Notes: generated by a model from the letters alone, not told the origin. A stretch of DNA of 64,000 nucleotides from Caldicellulosiruptor owensensis OL (GCF_000166335.1 NC_014657.1:236001-300000); one strand, 5' to 3'. Counted from the stretch's first letter, positions 25,396-35,323 are shown. Numbers and translations are program-made.

Positions 25396-28023
25396 ATGAA
25401 AAAAGCATACCTTTTACAAAAAATTAATTTAAGCCTTCTTGATGATGCACAACCAAATGAACTTATAATTCTTCCTCGACGCTTTGTTATAAATAAACTT
25501 AAAGAAAGGCTTGTTGAGAAAAACGGAGTTCTTTTTGATACCGACATATTTACATTTGATGATTTAATAACCCCTGCCAAAAATGAGGTGCTAAAGACAC
25601 GAAAGGTAATCACAAGGGAGCAAGAGGTTTTAGTTGTATTTCAACTTCTCAAAAGTATTTTCAAAGGGAAAACAAACTTTGAAAATGTTTTGACATACGA
25701 GTTTACAAATCAGGTAATATACCTTTTGAATTTGATGTTTTTAGAGTCAAAGGACTATTCTCAGAACAATTTTGAGTCGGCTGAAAATTATGGTTTTTTA
25801 ATAAAGCTTTTTGAAAAGTACAAGGAATACCTTGACCAAAACAACCTTGTGAACTTTTCATACCTTCAGGATTTGGCAATAAAACTTTTTGAAGAAGACA
25901 AACTTGAGTTTAAAGAATATAGTGCTGCCAAGATAGCATTTTTTACAGATTTCAGATGCGACCAAAAGAGAATACTAAAACTTATTGCAGAGGAAATAAC
26001 TGATATAGAATTTTTCATGCCATTTTTTGATGATATTGAGATCTGCATAGAAACTGCTAAGTTTCTAGAATCGCTTGGATTTGACATAGTGTTTAGTACA
26101 AATAAAGAGTATTCATTGGGTAATTTAGACTCACTCTCTTGTCAGCTTAAAGTCTATTCCTATCCGAACATAATCCTTGAGATAAATTCTCTTGTGAAAG
26201 AGATTAAAAAAGACATCTCTGAAAGAAAAGCAGGTTTTGACAAGATAGTAGTTGTTGTGCCAAGTGTGGAAAGGTATAAAGATGCTTTGGTGCAAGCATT
26301 TTCTGAGGAGATGTTACCTGTAAATCTTACCTGTCAGAAAAGTCTTATAGAATTTGGATTTATCAAGTTTGTATTAGAACTTTTGGAGTTTTTAGGTGGA
26401 GAGTTTGACAAAAAGAATTTTGAAAGGATAGTATCGCATAAATTTTTGAATACAGAAAATGCTAATTTTGAAATTTTATTTTCCAAGATAAAGGATATTA
26501 GTATTTTAGAGTTTGAGCAAATAGAGTTAATTCTTGAAGAGATAGAGTTTTTTGTAAATTTATATGCATTTGATGATGTGATTGAAAACCTTACAAAGGT
26601 TCAGCGGGTTTTCAATAGACTAAAGAGAATAAAAAATGAATATGATAAATTGCCAAAGCCATTTGTTAGCTGGCTTGAAAATACTAAAAAAGTTTTTGAG
26701 AGATTAGGAATAACAAAACATGCTGAATTTGTAAATGACATTGAATTTGTAAAGGCTTTTTATCATTTGAATGAGATATTCAAAAAAGGCCAGGAAAACT
26801 TTAAAGAATTTGACTCTGATTTTACTTTTGAAGAGTTTTTGGATATTTTTAAAACCATTCTTTCTCAGAAGATGGTTGACGTTTCGATTAATATCTTAAG
26901 CGGCATTGATGTTCTCAGCATTCAAGATGTTGTGGGCTCTGATTATCAAAAGGTTTATCTGATTGGTCTTTCGGATGATATTTTACCACGCTCAAATTCT
27001 GAAGGATTTTTACGAAACATGAGATTAAAAGAAGAGCTCATGCTCGATGAAATAAAGGATTTTGACTACATATTTCAAAAAGACCTTGTGCACTTTAGAG
27101 CCGTTTTAAACTCCTATGATGTGTATATGTCATATCCTCGTTATTATCAAACAGAGACAAACAAGAGCCCATTTTTGGAGTTAGAAGGTATTGAAGAAGT
27201 ACGTGTTTTAAAAAATTATATTCCAAATGACGATAAACTGACACACAGGGAATATAAATTTATCAAGAATGCAAATGAAAAAGATGAAGAAAAAACTTGC
27301 ACATGTGCTCAGGTTCCAGACATTAACCAGATAAAAGATAGGGAGCTTATTGAGTATCAGAGCTGCCCTTTGAAATTTGCTTTTAGAAAGTTTAATGTTG
27401 ACAGGAAAGAAAAAGAAGAGAAGCATTTTCTGTCAAACTTGCAGCTTTTGTTTTCATGTATTCAAAAGATACTTTCCTCAAAAGATCCTCAGGAGATACT
27501 TGATTTTTTGCTTTCCAATATTCGCTATACGCATAATGAACCGGTTAAAAAACTTGCAGCTTTAGATATCATGCAAATATCTCTTGAAATTGTAGAGAGA
27601 ATGAATGAATACGGGGTTGAAGAGTTTATCCCTCAGAACATGAAAGATAAAATATTCGTAGTGAAGAAAATGTTTGAAGGAGTTGAACTTCAACTCTTTC
27701 CTAATTTTATAGTAAAAATTGATGACCAGGAAATATGCGGCTTTGTAAAAGCAAAAATTTCGTCTGAAAAAGAGATTGACAAGATTTGGATTGCTAATTA
27801 CATCTTTGAGCTGGACAAAGTTGCTGCTATATATCTTTTTGAAAAAACACGATTCGTAATTTATGAAAAGACAAATGCTTCTTTGGATAAGTTAACTCAA
27901 GAGATCTTAAGTGGGCTAAAAGAAGGGATCAATAAACTTGGTGAGATCGAAACTTATAAAAAGGCACAGTCTGTTAAAAACTGTTTTTCTTGCGAATATA
28001 GCCATGTTTGTCTATTGTTTTGA
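25396..28023 (+). CDS. addB: Divergent AddB-like subunit of the AddAB recombination complex
   Basis: An 875-residue protein placed right before an AddA-like helicase. Mid-protein, the segment QDVVGSDYQKVYLIGLSDDILPRSN matches the inactive helicase-like fold of AddB. The N-terminus (YLLQKINLSLLDDAQPNELIILPRRF) shows no Walker A. Iron-sulfur cysteines are present: Cys657 in YQSCPLKF and three at the very C-terminus (CFSCEYSHVC). The nuclease region between them reads VKIDDQEICGFVKAKISSEKEIDK, without the usual GxxDR...DYK catalytic residues, so the nuclease looks dead. It is much shorter than Bacillus AddB (about 1166). The complex resects double-strand breaks. ATG 25396 is 12 bases after GAGGAG. 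Confidence 0.78.
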   Translation: MKKAYLLQKINLSLLDDAQPNELIILPRRFVINKLKERLVEKNGVLFDTDIFTFDDLITPAKNEVLKTRKVITREQEVLVVFQLLKSIFKGKTNFENVLTYEFTNQVIYLLNLMFLESKDYSQNNFESAENYGFLIKLFEKYKEYLDQNNLVNFSYLQDLAIKLFEEDKLEFKEYSAAKIAFFTDFRCDQKRILKLIAEEITDIEFFMPFFDDIEICIETAKFLESLGFDIVFSTNKEYSLGNLDSLSCQLKVYSYPNIILEINSLVKEIKKDISERKAGFDKIVVVVPSVERYKDALVQAFSEEMLPVNLTCQKSLIEFGFIKFVLELLEFLGGEFDKKNFERIVSHKFLNTENANFEILFSKIKDISILEFEQIELILEEIEFFVNLYAFDDVIENLTKVQRVFNRLKRIKNEYDKLPKPFVSWLENTKKVFERLGITKHAEFVNDIEFVKAFYHLNEIFKKGQENFKEFDSDFTFEEFLDIFKTILSQKMVDVSINILSGIDVLSIQDVVGSDYQKVYLIGLSDDILPRSNSEGFLRNMRLKEELMLDEIKDFDYIFQKDLVHFRAVLNSYDVYMSYPRYYQTETNKSPFLELEGIEEVRVLKNYIPNDDKLTHREYKFIKNANEKDEEKTCTCAQVPDINQIKDRELIEYQSCPLKFAFRKFNVDRKEKEEKHFLSNLQLLFSCIQKILSSKDPQEILDFLLSNIRYTHNEPVKKLAALDIMQISLEIVERMNEYGVEEFIPQNMKDKIFVVKKMFEGVELQLFPNFIVKIDDQEICGFVKAKISSEKEIDKIWIANYIFELDKVAAIYLFEKTRFVIYEKTNASLDKLTQEILSGLKEGINKLGEIETYKKAQSVKNCFSCEYSHVCLLF

Positions 28024-28047
28024 AAACAAAAACGTCAGGGGATGGTT

Positions 28048-30909
28048 GTGAAAATGAGTGATATAATCATTTATAATGCTTCTGCCGGGTGTGGAAAAAC
28101 AGAAAACATAGCAAACTTGTACATAGACTTAATCAGCCATAAAAAGATTTTACCGACTGAAATTGTCTGCATAACGTACACTGAAAAGGCTGCAAGGGAG
28201 CTTAAAAATAGAATAATTTCAAAAGCAAAGCAAAGAGGGCTTGATTTACTCACAATTTCAAAGATTCAAAACTCCCATATTAAGACAATACACTCATTTT
28301 GCATATATCTTTTAAGGTTTTACTGGGCATGGGCAAAGGTTGATGCAAACTTTAAAATTGTTCCTGAAATAGACAGACTGATACTTAAACTTATAGACGA
28401 TTATCTTTCAGTTTTTCCTGCAAGTTTGGGGAAGCTGCCGCAGGAGAGGTTTTTCATTGAGGAGTATTTCCACTTTGCTGAAAGCATAGCACAGGAGTAT
28501 TCTAACTCAGCAAAGTATGTCGGTAAAGCCTGTCACCTTGAAAGTGAAACTTTTTACATTTTTGAGCATTTGTCAGACAGGTTAAATGACCAGTTTTTAA
28601 AAGAACTCACATACGATTTGGTTTTGCAGAGGACTTTTGAGCTTTTAAGTATTCCAGAGGTAAATAAGGATATAAAAAATAGATTTAAATTCTTAATTGT
28701 TGATGAGTTTCAAGATTCAAACTTTCTGCAAAAATCAATATTTGAAAATATTGCTGAAAACATTTATTATGTGGGAGACAAAAAACAGTCTATTTACCGT
28801 TTTCAGGGAGCAGAGCCAGAGGTTTTTGATGAAGCTGTGGAAAACTGCAGCCAGGTTTCAGAGCTTTGTGAAAACTTTAGAACAAACTCTGAGCTTGGCA
28901 AAAAGATAGACAAAATTGCTAAAATACTTTTTCCTGAGTATACGATGCTTTCTTACAAGCATCAAGCTGAAGGATTTTTAAAGGTTGTGGAGATTGTAAA
29001 TAAAGCAAAAGAGGAGATTATTCAAAACGAAGCTATTTATGTTGCAAAAAAGATAAAAGAGATGGTTGAAAGTGGGTTTGAAATAAGTGTGGGTGGTAAG
29101 CCGAAAAGGAAGGTGAAATACTCTGACTTTGCAGTGCTGTCGCGAAAAATTCAAAACATTGCTCATATTTACAAAAGGGTGTTTGAGGATTATGATGTTC
29201 CACTTGATATTAACTTCAAAAGAGGGCTTTTGGAGCAAAAAGAGATAGTGCCGCTTTTGGGCCTTCTTGAGATTTTGCAATATCCAGACAAAAAATCTGG
29301 GTACTTGAGACTTCTTGCAAATGACATATTTAAAGTAGACAGATTCACGCTTCTCTTTTGCGAGATGAGCAAAATAGAATGTTATGTTCCAGAAGATGTT
29401 TTAAAATTTATTGCAAAACAGCGTGATAACCTGTTTGTCAAAAAGATTTCAGAGATTTTGTATGAGTTTGAAGACATGTTCGAATATAGCTACAAGGTCT
29501 ACAAGTTTTTTGGCAAGGGTGCATACGAAAATGTCAGACTTTTTTATGACTTGGCAGAAGAGAGCAAAAGCTTTTCGATAGAAGACCTTTGCAGTTTTGT
29601 AAATTATCAAGGCGAAAGGTTTTCGAGCTTTTCTTCTCTTGATGACAGCGCAGTGCTTATCAGCATACATTCAGCAAAAGGACTCAGCTTTCCAATAGTG
29701 TTTTTGGTCGGACTTTGCGAGAGCACAGGGTACTTTCCGGGCAGAAGTCCAAAACTGAGAGGCTCTTATGATACAAGCACAAGAGAGTATAGAATTGCTC
29801 CTTTTTGGATGGAAAAAGAATATGAAAGGATAAAGAATATATCAAAACAGCAGGAAAAAGAAGAGCTTAAAAGGCTTTTTTATGTTGCCATAACAAGACC
29901 GATGGCAGGGCTTTTCTTGATAAACTCAAGCTTAAGAGAAGCTATAAAGAAAAGAGGAGGAGCAAAGTCGTTTGGTGAAGAGGTGGGTTTGAATTACATT
30001 CTCGCAAAGGTAGAGGAGATTGGAATTGAAAAAGAAGTTGTGGAGATAAAAGACACTGAAGAAGATCTATCTAATGATTTTACTTATAAACAGAAAAATA
30101 CAATTAGCAGTACATTACCTCTAATGATTCTGCCTGACGAGTTTGAAAATAGATTTAAGTTTTTGTCACCCTCACACATAATGGATTTTAAAAGATGCCC
30201 TGCCATGTTTTCGTTAAAGTACATCATGGGTCTTCCAGTTTTTGATGAACTGAGCTCAAAAGAGGAGATACAACAGAACACAAAAGTACTTGGTACAACC
30301 GTTCACAGAGTTTTAGAGCTCACGAGCTTGAAAGATATTCAGAGCTTGGATAGCAACATTGCCTTGGCCGTGCTTGAAAATGACTTTGAAAGTGAAAAGA
30401 TTGTGAGAGAGCTTATTTTAAACTTTTTTGAAAGCCAGTTTGTAAAGGAAATCAAAGATAAAGTGATAAAAGAGGAAAGCGAACTTCGGTTTTATTTTAA
30501 TCTTGGCAATCAAATGATATATGGCATAATTGACAAGGTATACCATCTTGAAGATGAAGTTTTACTTGTTGATTTTAAAACAAACCTTCATTTTGATGAT
30601 ACAAAATTCAATATTTACATTCCCCAGCTTTTCATTTACACAATGGCAATGAAAGAAAGATTTCCACAGAAAAATATTTTTTCTTCTATCTTTTGGTTAA
30701 GAGAAGGTAGAAAATTTGACTATGAACTAAAAGAGGAGCACCTTGAAGATGTGATGGATGTTATAAGAAGGATAAGAAATATTAAAAGTAGAAAGGATGT
30801 GCTTGCGATAATAGAAGATTGTGTGAAAAAGGATTGTTGTGGCTGTGAATATGAATTTTATTGCAAGGATGAGCAAAATATTAAATTGATAAGGAAAAAG
30901 CTTGAATAG
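28048..30909 (+). CDS. addA: AddA-like UvrD-family helicase-nuclease
   Basis: About 953 residues. Helicase motifs are Walker A YNASAGCGKT near the N-terminus, FLIVDEFQDSNF (Walker B), YYVGDKKQSIYRFQGAEP (motif III), SIHSAKGLSFPIVFLVGL (motif V) and RLFYVAITRP (motif VI). The C-terminal nuclease is intact: GTTVHRVLEL, IYGIIDKVYHLEDEVLLVDFKTN, and QLFIYTMAM. Unusually it also has four cysteines placed as in an iron-sulfur nuclease: FKRCPAMF at about 717 and DCCGCEYEFYC at the C-terminus. The start is uncertain: an ATG at 28042 abuts AGGGG, so I prefer GTG 28048, with ATG 28054 as an alternative. It is shorter than Bacillus AddA (1232). Confidence 0.88.
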   Translation: MKMSDIIIYNASAGCGKTENIANLYIDLISHKKILPTEIVCITYTEKAARELKNRIISKAKQRGLDLLTISKIQNSHIKTIHSFCIYLLRFYWAWAKVDANFKIVPEIDRLILKLIDDYLSVFPASLGKLPQERFFIEEYFHFAESIAQEYSNSAKYVGKACHLESETFYIFEHLSDRLNDQFLKELTYDLVLQRTFELLSIPEVNKDIKNRFKFLIVDEFQDSNFLQKSIFENIAENIYYVGDKKQSIYRFQGAEPEVFDEAVENCSQVSELCENFRTNSELGKKIDKIAKILFPEYTMLSYKHQAEGFLKVVEIVNKAKEEIIQNEAIYVAKKIKEMVESGFEISVGGKPKRKVKYSDFAVLSRKIQNIAHIYKRVFEDYDVPLDINFKRGLLEQKEIVPLLGLLEILQYPDKKSGYLRLLANDIFKVDRFTLLFCEMSKIECYVPEDVLKFIAKQRDNLFVKKISEILYEFEDMFEYSYKVYKFFGKGAYENVRLFYDLAEESKSFSIEDLCSFVNYQGERFSSFSSLDDSAVLISIHSAKGLSFPIVFLVGLCESTGYFPGRSPKLRGSYDTSTREYRIAPFWMEKEYERIKNISKQQEKEELKRLFYVAITRPMAGLFLINSSLREAIKKRGGAKSFGEEVGLNYILAKVEEIGIEKEVVEIKDTEEDLSNDFTYKQKNTISSTLPLMILPDEFENRFKFLSPSHIMDFKRCPAMFSLKYIMGLPVFDELSSKEEIQQNTKVLGTTVHRVLELTSLKDIQSLDSNIALAVLENDFESEKIVRELILNFFESQFVKEIKDKVIKEESELRFYFNLGNQMIYGIIDKVYHLEDEVLLVDFKTNLHFDDTKFNIYIPQLFIYTMAMKERFPQKNIFSSIFWLREGRKFDYELKEEHLEDVMDVIRRIRNIKSRKDVLAIIEDCVKKDCCGCEYEFYCKDEQNIKLIRKKLE

Positions 30910-31033
30910 ATTTTCTTTTTTCCTTGTTTTTAAAAAATTAGAGGTTTGCAAAGAAAGGTGAAAAGAAGTTAAAATAAAATATGCACGCTCTGCTTGAACT
31001 CTATCAAAAAACATTTAAAAGGAGATATAGAAT

Positions 31034-31729
31034 ATGCTTGTTGATTTTATGAAAATATCAACTGTTGACTATCCAAAAAAGATTGCAGCTACTTGTTTTT
31101 TCGGTGGCTGCAATTTTTCGTGCCCATTTTGCTACAACTCACAGCTTATAAACTTCAAGGGTAGCTTCATGGATGATAGCATCTTTTTTGAATATTTAGA
31201 CAAAAGAAAAGGCATAGTTGACGCTGTTTGCATTACAGGCGGAGAGCCAACTTTGAATGAAGAGTATTTAACTGAGTTTATAAAGAAAATAAAAAATCGT
31301 TCATTAGTTGTTAAACTTGACACAAATGGTTCAAGACCGGAGGTTTTACAAAGGCTTTTAGATGCTGATCTTCTTGACTATGTCGCAATGGACGTAAAAG
31401 CCCCACTTGAAAAATACCCCCAGATCACAGGTTTTTCTGACGTTGACAAAATCAGAAGATCAATAGAGATATTAAAAAATTCAAATATTGATTATGAATT
31501 CAGAACAACGGTGAACAAAAACCTTCATACAGTTGAAGATATATTGAATATTGCAAGACTTCTAAAAGATGCCAAGCTTTATGTCATAAAACCTTATAAA
31601 TACACACCTGAAGTTTTGAATGAGAAAATAAGTGGCACCGAAGACTTGGAGATAGAATACTTGCAGGAAATTTACAATCGTGCAAAACAGGAAGGTATCG
31701 ACAACATCAAAATTGGTGGCAAAGTCTAA
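31034..31729 (+). CDS. Anaerobic ribonucleotide reductase-activating-type radical SAM protein (NrdG-like)
   Basis: A 231-residue radical SAM protein. The cluster motif is CNFSCPFC (CX3CX2C) in AATCFFGGCNFSCPFCYNSQL, and the SAM motif is ITGGEPTL. The opening DFMKISTVDYPKKIAATCFF matches the family annotated as activating protein of anaerobic ribonucleoside-triphosphate reductase (TIGR02495). An NrdG would install the glycyl radical on NrdD. No nrdD lies in the window, so the partner is elsewhere or differs. The ATG follows AAGGAGA. Confidence 0.8.
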   Translation: MLVDFMKISTVDYPKKIAATCFFGGCNFSCPFCYNSQLINFKGSFMDDSIFFEYLDKRKGIVDAVCITGGEPTLNEEYLTEFIKKIKNRSLVVKLDTNGSRPEVLQRLLDADLLDYVAMDVKAPLEKYPQITGFSDVDKIRRSIEILKNSNIDYEFRTTVNKNLHTVEDILNIARLLKDAKLYVIKPYKYTPEVLNEKISGTEDLEIEYLQEIYNRAKQEGIDNIKIGGKV

Positions 31730-31773
31730 ATTTTTTGCAATTTTAGCTGTTTTACACATACGAGGTGATTTTT

Positions 31774-33030
31774 ATGACAAGGATCAAGGCACAGCTGCAG
31801 CAGATGGTTTTAGCATTCAAAGAGATAAATCCAAACGCTAAAAAGATCCTATTTTTTGAGCCCATTTTCACCATTCCCTATGCCATGTTTATCATCTACT
31901 CCTCACTTTACATGACAAGAGTGGGAGTAAAGGATTACCAGATAGGAGTGCTGTCAACAGTGTTGAACCTGGTGATGCTTATCACATCACCATTTGCAGG
32001 ACTGCTTGTGAACAGGTTTGGACGCAAAAAGGTTCTCCTCATTGGCGATTTTCTGTCGTGGTGCGTGTATGCATATATATTTTTCTTTGCAAAAGATTTT
32101 ACGTGGTTTTTAATTGCTACCATTTTTAACGGACTTATGAGAATTTCTGAACTTGCATGGCGACTTCTTTTAATGGAAGATGCAACCGAAAACGAAAGAG
32201 TTGCAATCTATTCTGTAACTGTATTTGTGTGGAATATGGGTAACCTTTTTGCGCCTGTAATGGGCATCCTTGTTGCGAGGTTTGGCTTGATACCTGCAAC
32301 TAAATGGACAGTCCTTGCGTTTGGGATTTTAGTAAATATACTCATTGTTGTAAGACATCTTGTGACATCTGAAAGCTCTGTGGGGCAAAAGCTTGCGCAG
32401 GGAAATTCTGATAGCAATAATAATGGTTTTTCTGAGTGGTTTGACAGTATAAAGTATATGTTCAGAAACAAGCAACTTTTGTTGATTGTACTTGTCACCA
32501 TATTTGGCAACGTTGCCCTGATATTCAGAGAAACATATAAAAATATTTACTTGAGTGAAGCTTTGCATTATCCAGATAGCATTATTTCGGTGTTTCCAAC
32601 ATTGTGGAGTGCAGTAGCCCTTATATTTGTAATATTTTTAATTCCGAACCTCAAAGAACAAAAACATGATAGTGTTCTTTTTTGGGGAATGCTTTCAATT
32701 ACAGTTTCAAATGCTCTGATTTTGGTTGCACCACCCGGAACGTTTGGCTTTATTTTGATGATAATTGTAACAGTGCTTGGCAGCATAGGAGCTGCAGTAT
32801 ATTATTCATTTGTCGATGCTATCTTGGCAAATTCTGTTGATGACAGCAAAAGAGCGCATGTGTTGTCAATCACAATGTTTTTAATCTCTCTTTTTTCCAT
32901 GCCGGTTGGTGCAATAGCCGGGCAGTGTTATACCTTTTCAAAAAGTTTGCCTTTTGTACTTGCTACAATCTTTACTCTTTTGTGCACAGTTTTGATCTTT
33001 TTAAAGATAAAAACAAGAAGTTCAGAATAG
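31774..33030 (+). CDS. Major facilitator superfamily transporter
   Basis: A membrane protein of about 418 residues with 12 predicted helices. The MFS motif A-like loop GLLVNRFGRKKVLLIGD lies between helices 2 and 3 (about residues 70-86). Substrate and coupling ion are unknown. ATG 31774 is six bases after GAGGTG, and a GTG at 31765 lies within the SD itself. It lies upstream of a LacI-type regulator, but without evidence for joint regulation. Confidence 0.85.
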   Translation: MTRIKAQLQQMVLAFKEINPNAKKILFFEPIFTIPYAMFIIYSSLYMTRVGVKDYQIGVLSTVLNLVMLITSPFAGLLVNRFGRKKVLLIGDFLSWCVYAYIFFFAKDFTWFLIATIFNGLMRISELAWRLLLMEDATENERVAIYSVTVFVWNMGNLFAPVMGILVARFGLIPATKWTVLAFGILVNILIVVRHLVTSESSVGQKLAQGNSDSNNNGFSEWFDSIKYMFRNKQLLLIVLVTIFGNVALIFRETYKNIYLSEALHYPDSIISVFPTLWSAVALIFVIFLIPNLKEQKHDSVLFWGMLSITVSNALILVAPPGTFGFILMIIVTVLGSIGAAVYYSFVDAILANSVDDSKRAHVLSITMFLISLFSMPVGAIAGQCYTFSKSLPFVLATIFTLLCTVLIFLKIKTRSSE

Positions 33031-33144
33031 AGGCAGGGATTTGATGCTAAAGCTTAGAAAATTCGAGATAAATACAAAGGTTGCAAGGATTTTGGCAAAG
33101 GTATAAAATAAAAAACATAAAGTAAAAATATATGGGGGTGTAAA

Positions 33145-34128
33145 ATGCCAACAGTCAAAGATGTTGCTAAAAGGGCTGGTGTCTCTGTTGCAACAGTTTC
33201 AAGGGTTTTGAATAATTCAGAAAAGGTTTCTGAACAAACACGACAGAAGGTTTTGAATGCGATAGAAGAACTTGGATTTAAACCCAACCTTCTTGCAAGG
33301 AATTTTCGAAAAGACAGATCAAGCCTTATATTAGTTGTACTTCCTACAATTGCCAATGCATATTTTGCCCGTGTTGTTAAAGGTATTGAAGATACTGCAC
33401 GAAAGAATGGTTATGGAATACTTCTTTGCACAACTCAAAACAGCCCTGAGATTGCAGCTGAGTATTTGAAGCTTATAGAAAGAAAACAGGTTGATGGGGC
33501 GATAATTGCATCTGCAAAGATTGAGATTGATTTTTGCAAGGGGCTTGACACAAAAAGGATTGTTCAGGCCTGCGAGTTTTATCCTTTTTTGGACACTTCG
33601 CTTGTAACAATAGACCACAAAAGAGCTTTTTATGATATTGTAGACTACCTCGTAAAAAAAGGCAAAAAAAATATTTTATGTGCAATTGGAAATGAGGGTA
33701 TCCCTTCTGAGTTTGCAAGAAAAGAAGGATATAAAGAAGCTCTTGAAGAAAATGGGCTTGAGTTTAAAGAAGAAAATGTTATAAGATGTAGCTACGGTTG
33801 GACAGAGCTTTATGAGAAACTCAGAAACCTTTGTTGTCTTAAAAAATATGATGCAATTGCTTGCTCTTCAGATTTGATGGCAGTTGGGGCGATAAAAGCT
33901 GCCAAAGCTCTGGGGCTTAAAGTCCCTGATGAGTTTTCTGTTACAGGTTTTGATAATATTATGGTATCTAGAATTTATGAACCCTCAATAACAACGGTTG
34001 CACAACCAATGTATGAAATTGGAGAAAAGGCTGCTACTATTTTGATAGATATTATTGAAAATCAAAGTGTATATGTAAAACAGAGAATTATTCTGCCACA
34101 CGAACTGAAAACTAGAGAGTCGGCATGA
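33145..34128 (+). CDS. LacI-family transcriptional regulator
   Basis: A 327-residue repressor with the LacI helix-turn-helix and hinge at the N-terminus (TVKDVAKRAGVSVATVSRVLNNSEKVSEQTRQKVLNAI). A periplasmic-binding-like sugar domain follows (SLILVVLPTIANAYFARVVKGIEDTA, VTGFDNIMVSRIYEPSITTVAQP). The effector sugar is unknown. Two TGTAAT-N2-ATTACA operators flank the promoter just downstream of its stop, so the oxidoreductase/isomerase operon is its obvious target. Confidence 0.93.
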   Translation: MPTVKDVAKRAGVSVATVSRVLNNSEKVSEQTRQKVLNAIEELGFKPNLLARNFRKDRSSLILVVLPTIANAYFARVVKGIEDTARKNGYGILLCTTQNSPEIAAEYLKLIERKQVDGAIIASAKIEIDFCKGLDTKRIVQACEFYPFLDTSLVTIDHKRAFYDIVDYLVKKGKKNILCAIGNEGIPSEFARKEGYKEALEENGLEFKEENVIRCSYGWTELYEKLRNLCCLKKYDAIACSSDLMAVGAIKAAKALGLKVPDEFSVTGFDNIMVSRIYEPSITTVAQPMYEIGEKAATILIDIIENQSVYVKQRIILPHELKTRESA

Positions 34129-34160
34129 TTTAATAAAAATTAATTTTTTGTTTTAAACTA

Positions 34161-34189
34161 TTGTAATTGATTACAGTATGTTTTATAAT
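34161..34189 (+). promoter_or_regulatory. Promoter of the Gfo/Idh-isomerase operon
   Basis: TTGTAA (34161-34166), exact 17-bp spacer, TATAAT (34184-34189). The -35 box overlaps the first operator, and the transcription start falls at the edge of the second. Confidence 0.75.
34162..34175 (+). promoter_or_regulatory. LacI-type operator O1
   Basis: TGTAATTGATTACA, with arms TGTAAT/ATTACA perfectly palindromic. It overlaps the -35 box. Confidence 0.75.
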
Positions 34190-34195
34190 GATGTA

Positions 34196-34209
34196 TGTAA
34201 TCAATTACA
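34196..34209 (+). promoter_or_regulatory. LacI-type operator O2
   Basis: TGTAATCAATTACA, the exact reverse complement of O1, centred 34 bp downstream of it and covering the expected start of transcription. Confidence 0.75.
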
Positions 34210-34232
34210 CAAAAAAAGGGGAGGAATTACAA

Positions 34233-35276
34233 TTGACTAAGCTAAGGTTTGCGATAATTGGATGTGGTTCGATCACCAAACACAGACATGCCCCAGAAGC
34301 CAAGCAAAATTCAAATGTTAATCTTGTTGCAGTATGTGATAAAAATATCAACAATGCTCAAACGATTGCAGAAATGTTCGATGTAGAAAATGTTTATGAT
34401 GATTACGAAAAGATGCTCAAAGAAATAAAACCGGATGCTGTTATAGTTGCAACTCCTAATTATCTTCATGCTGATGCTACTATAAAGGCTTTAAAAGAAG
34501 GTGCTCATGTTCTGTGCGAAAAGCCAATGGCAACCACAGAAGATGAGTGTAAAATGATGTTACAAACTGCAAAAGAGACAGGCAGGTTTTTGATGATTGC
34601 TCATAACCAGAGATTCAATAGTGCCCATAAAAAAGCAAAAGAAATAATTCAAAGCGGTGAGCTTGGGAAGGTGCTGAGCTTTAAAACAACATTTGGTCAT
34701 GGAGGACCAGAGAGCTGGAGTTCAGACAAGCCTGATACATGGTTTTTCCATAAGGATTTGGCTGTATTTGGTGCTATGGGGGACCTTGGCGTTCATAAGA
34801 TTGACCTTATGAGGTTTTTACTCGGGGAGGAGTTTGTTGAGGCAGCTGCATTTGTTACAACTCTTGCTAAAAGATATCCGAATGGTAATTTAATAGATGT
34901 TGACGACAATGCAGTCTGCATTTTAAAGACACAGAGCGGCGCAATTGGAACGCTTACAGCTTCATGGACATATCCAGGAAGTGAAGATAACTCTACTGTA
35001 ATCTACTGTGAGAAGGGTTCAATCACGCTTTACGCAGATCCAAAATTTTCGATGATAATAAGATATGCAAACGGTCAAAAAGCATATTTTGAGCTTGACA
35101 CAATGCAGACAAACGAAAGACAAACAAAATCAGGTGTGGTAGATGAATTTATTGATTGTATTTTGACTAACACACCACCTGAAATTTCCGGGGAAGAAGG
35201 CTTAAAGACAATGAAGGTTGTGTTTGCATGTTTTGAGTCAGCAAAGACTGGCAAGATTGTGAGGATTGATTATTAA
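34233..35276 (+). CDS. Gfo/Idh/MocA family oxidoreductase
   Basis: A 347-residue NAD(P)-dependent sugar oxidoreductase. The Rossmann motif is FAIIGCGSITKHRHAP, the conserved Lys is in ALKEGAHVLCEKPMATT, and the catalytic-domain His is near MGDLGVHKIDLMRF. I set the start at TTG 34233, eight bases after GGGGAGG. The longer frame to 34167 runs back through the promoter and operators and is not credible. It is the first gene of a two-gene LacI-controlled operon. Members of this family act on inositol, glucose, deoxy-sugars or glycosides, and the substrate here is not predictable. Confidence 0.9.
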   Translation: MTKLRFAIIGCGSITKHRHAPEAKQNSNVNLVAVCDKNINNAQTIAEMFDVENVYDDYEKMLKEIKPDAVIVATPNYLHADATIKALKEGAHVLCEKPMATTEDECKMMLQTAKETGRFLMIAHNQRFNSAHKKAKEIIQSGELGKVLSFKTTFGHGGPESWSSDKPDTWFFHKDLAVFGAMGDLGVHKIDLMRFLLGEEFVEAAAFVTTLAKRYPNGNLIDVDDNAVCILKTQSGAIGTLTASWTYPGSEDNSTVIYCEKGSITLYADPKFSMIIRYANGQKAYFELDTMQTNERQTKSGVVDEFIDCILTNTPPEISGEEGLKTMKVVFACFESAKTGKIVRIDY

Positions 35277-35323
35277 ACATTGGGTAAGATTCAAAAAAAT
35301 AAAAAGAGGAGCTGATAGATAGA

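Noticed and set aside
34167..34232. A 22-residue N-terminal extension of the Gfo/Idh gene
   Set aside because: This stretch is the promoter with two operators; the SD GGGGAGG and TTG 34233 lie behind it.
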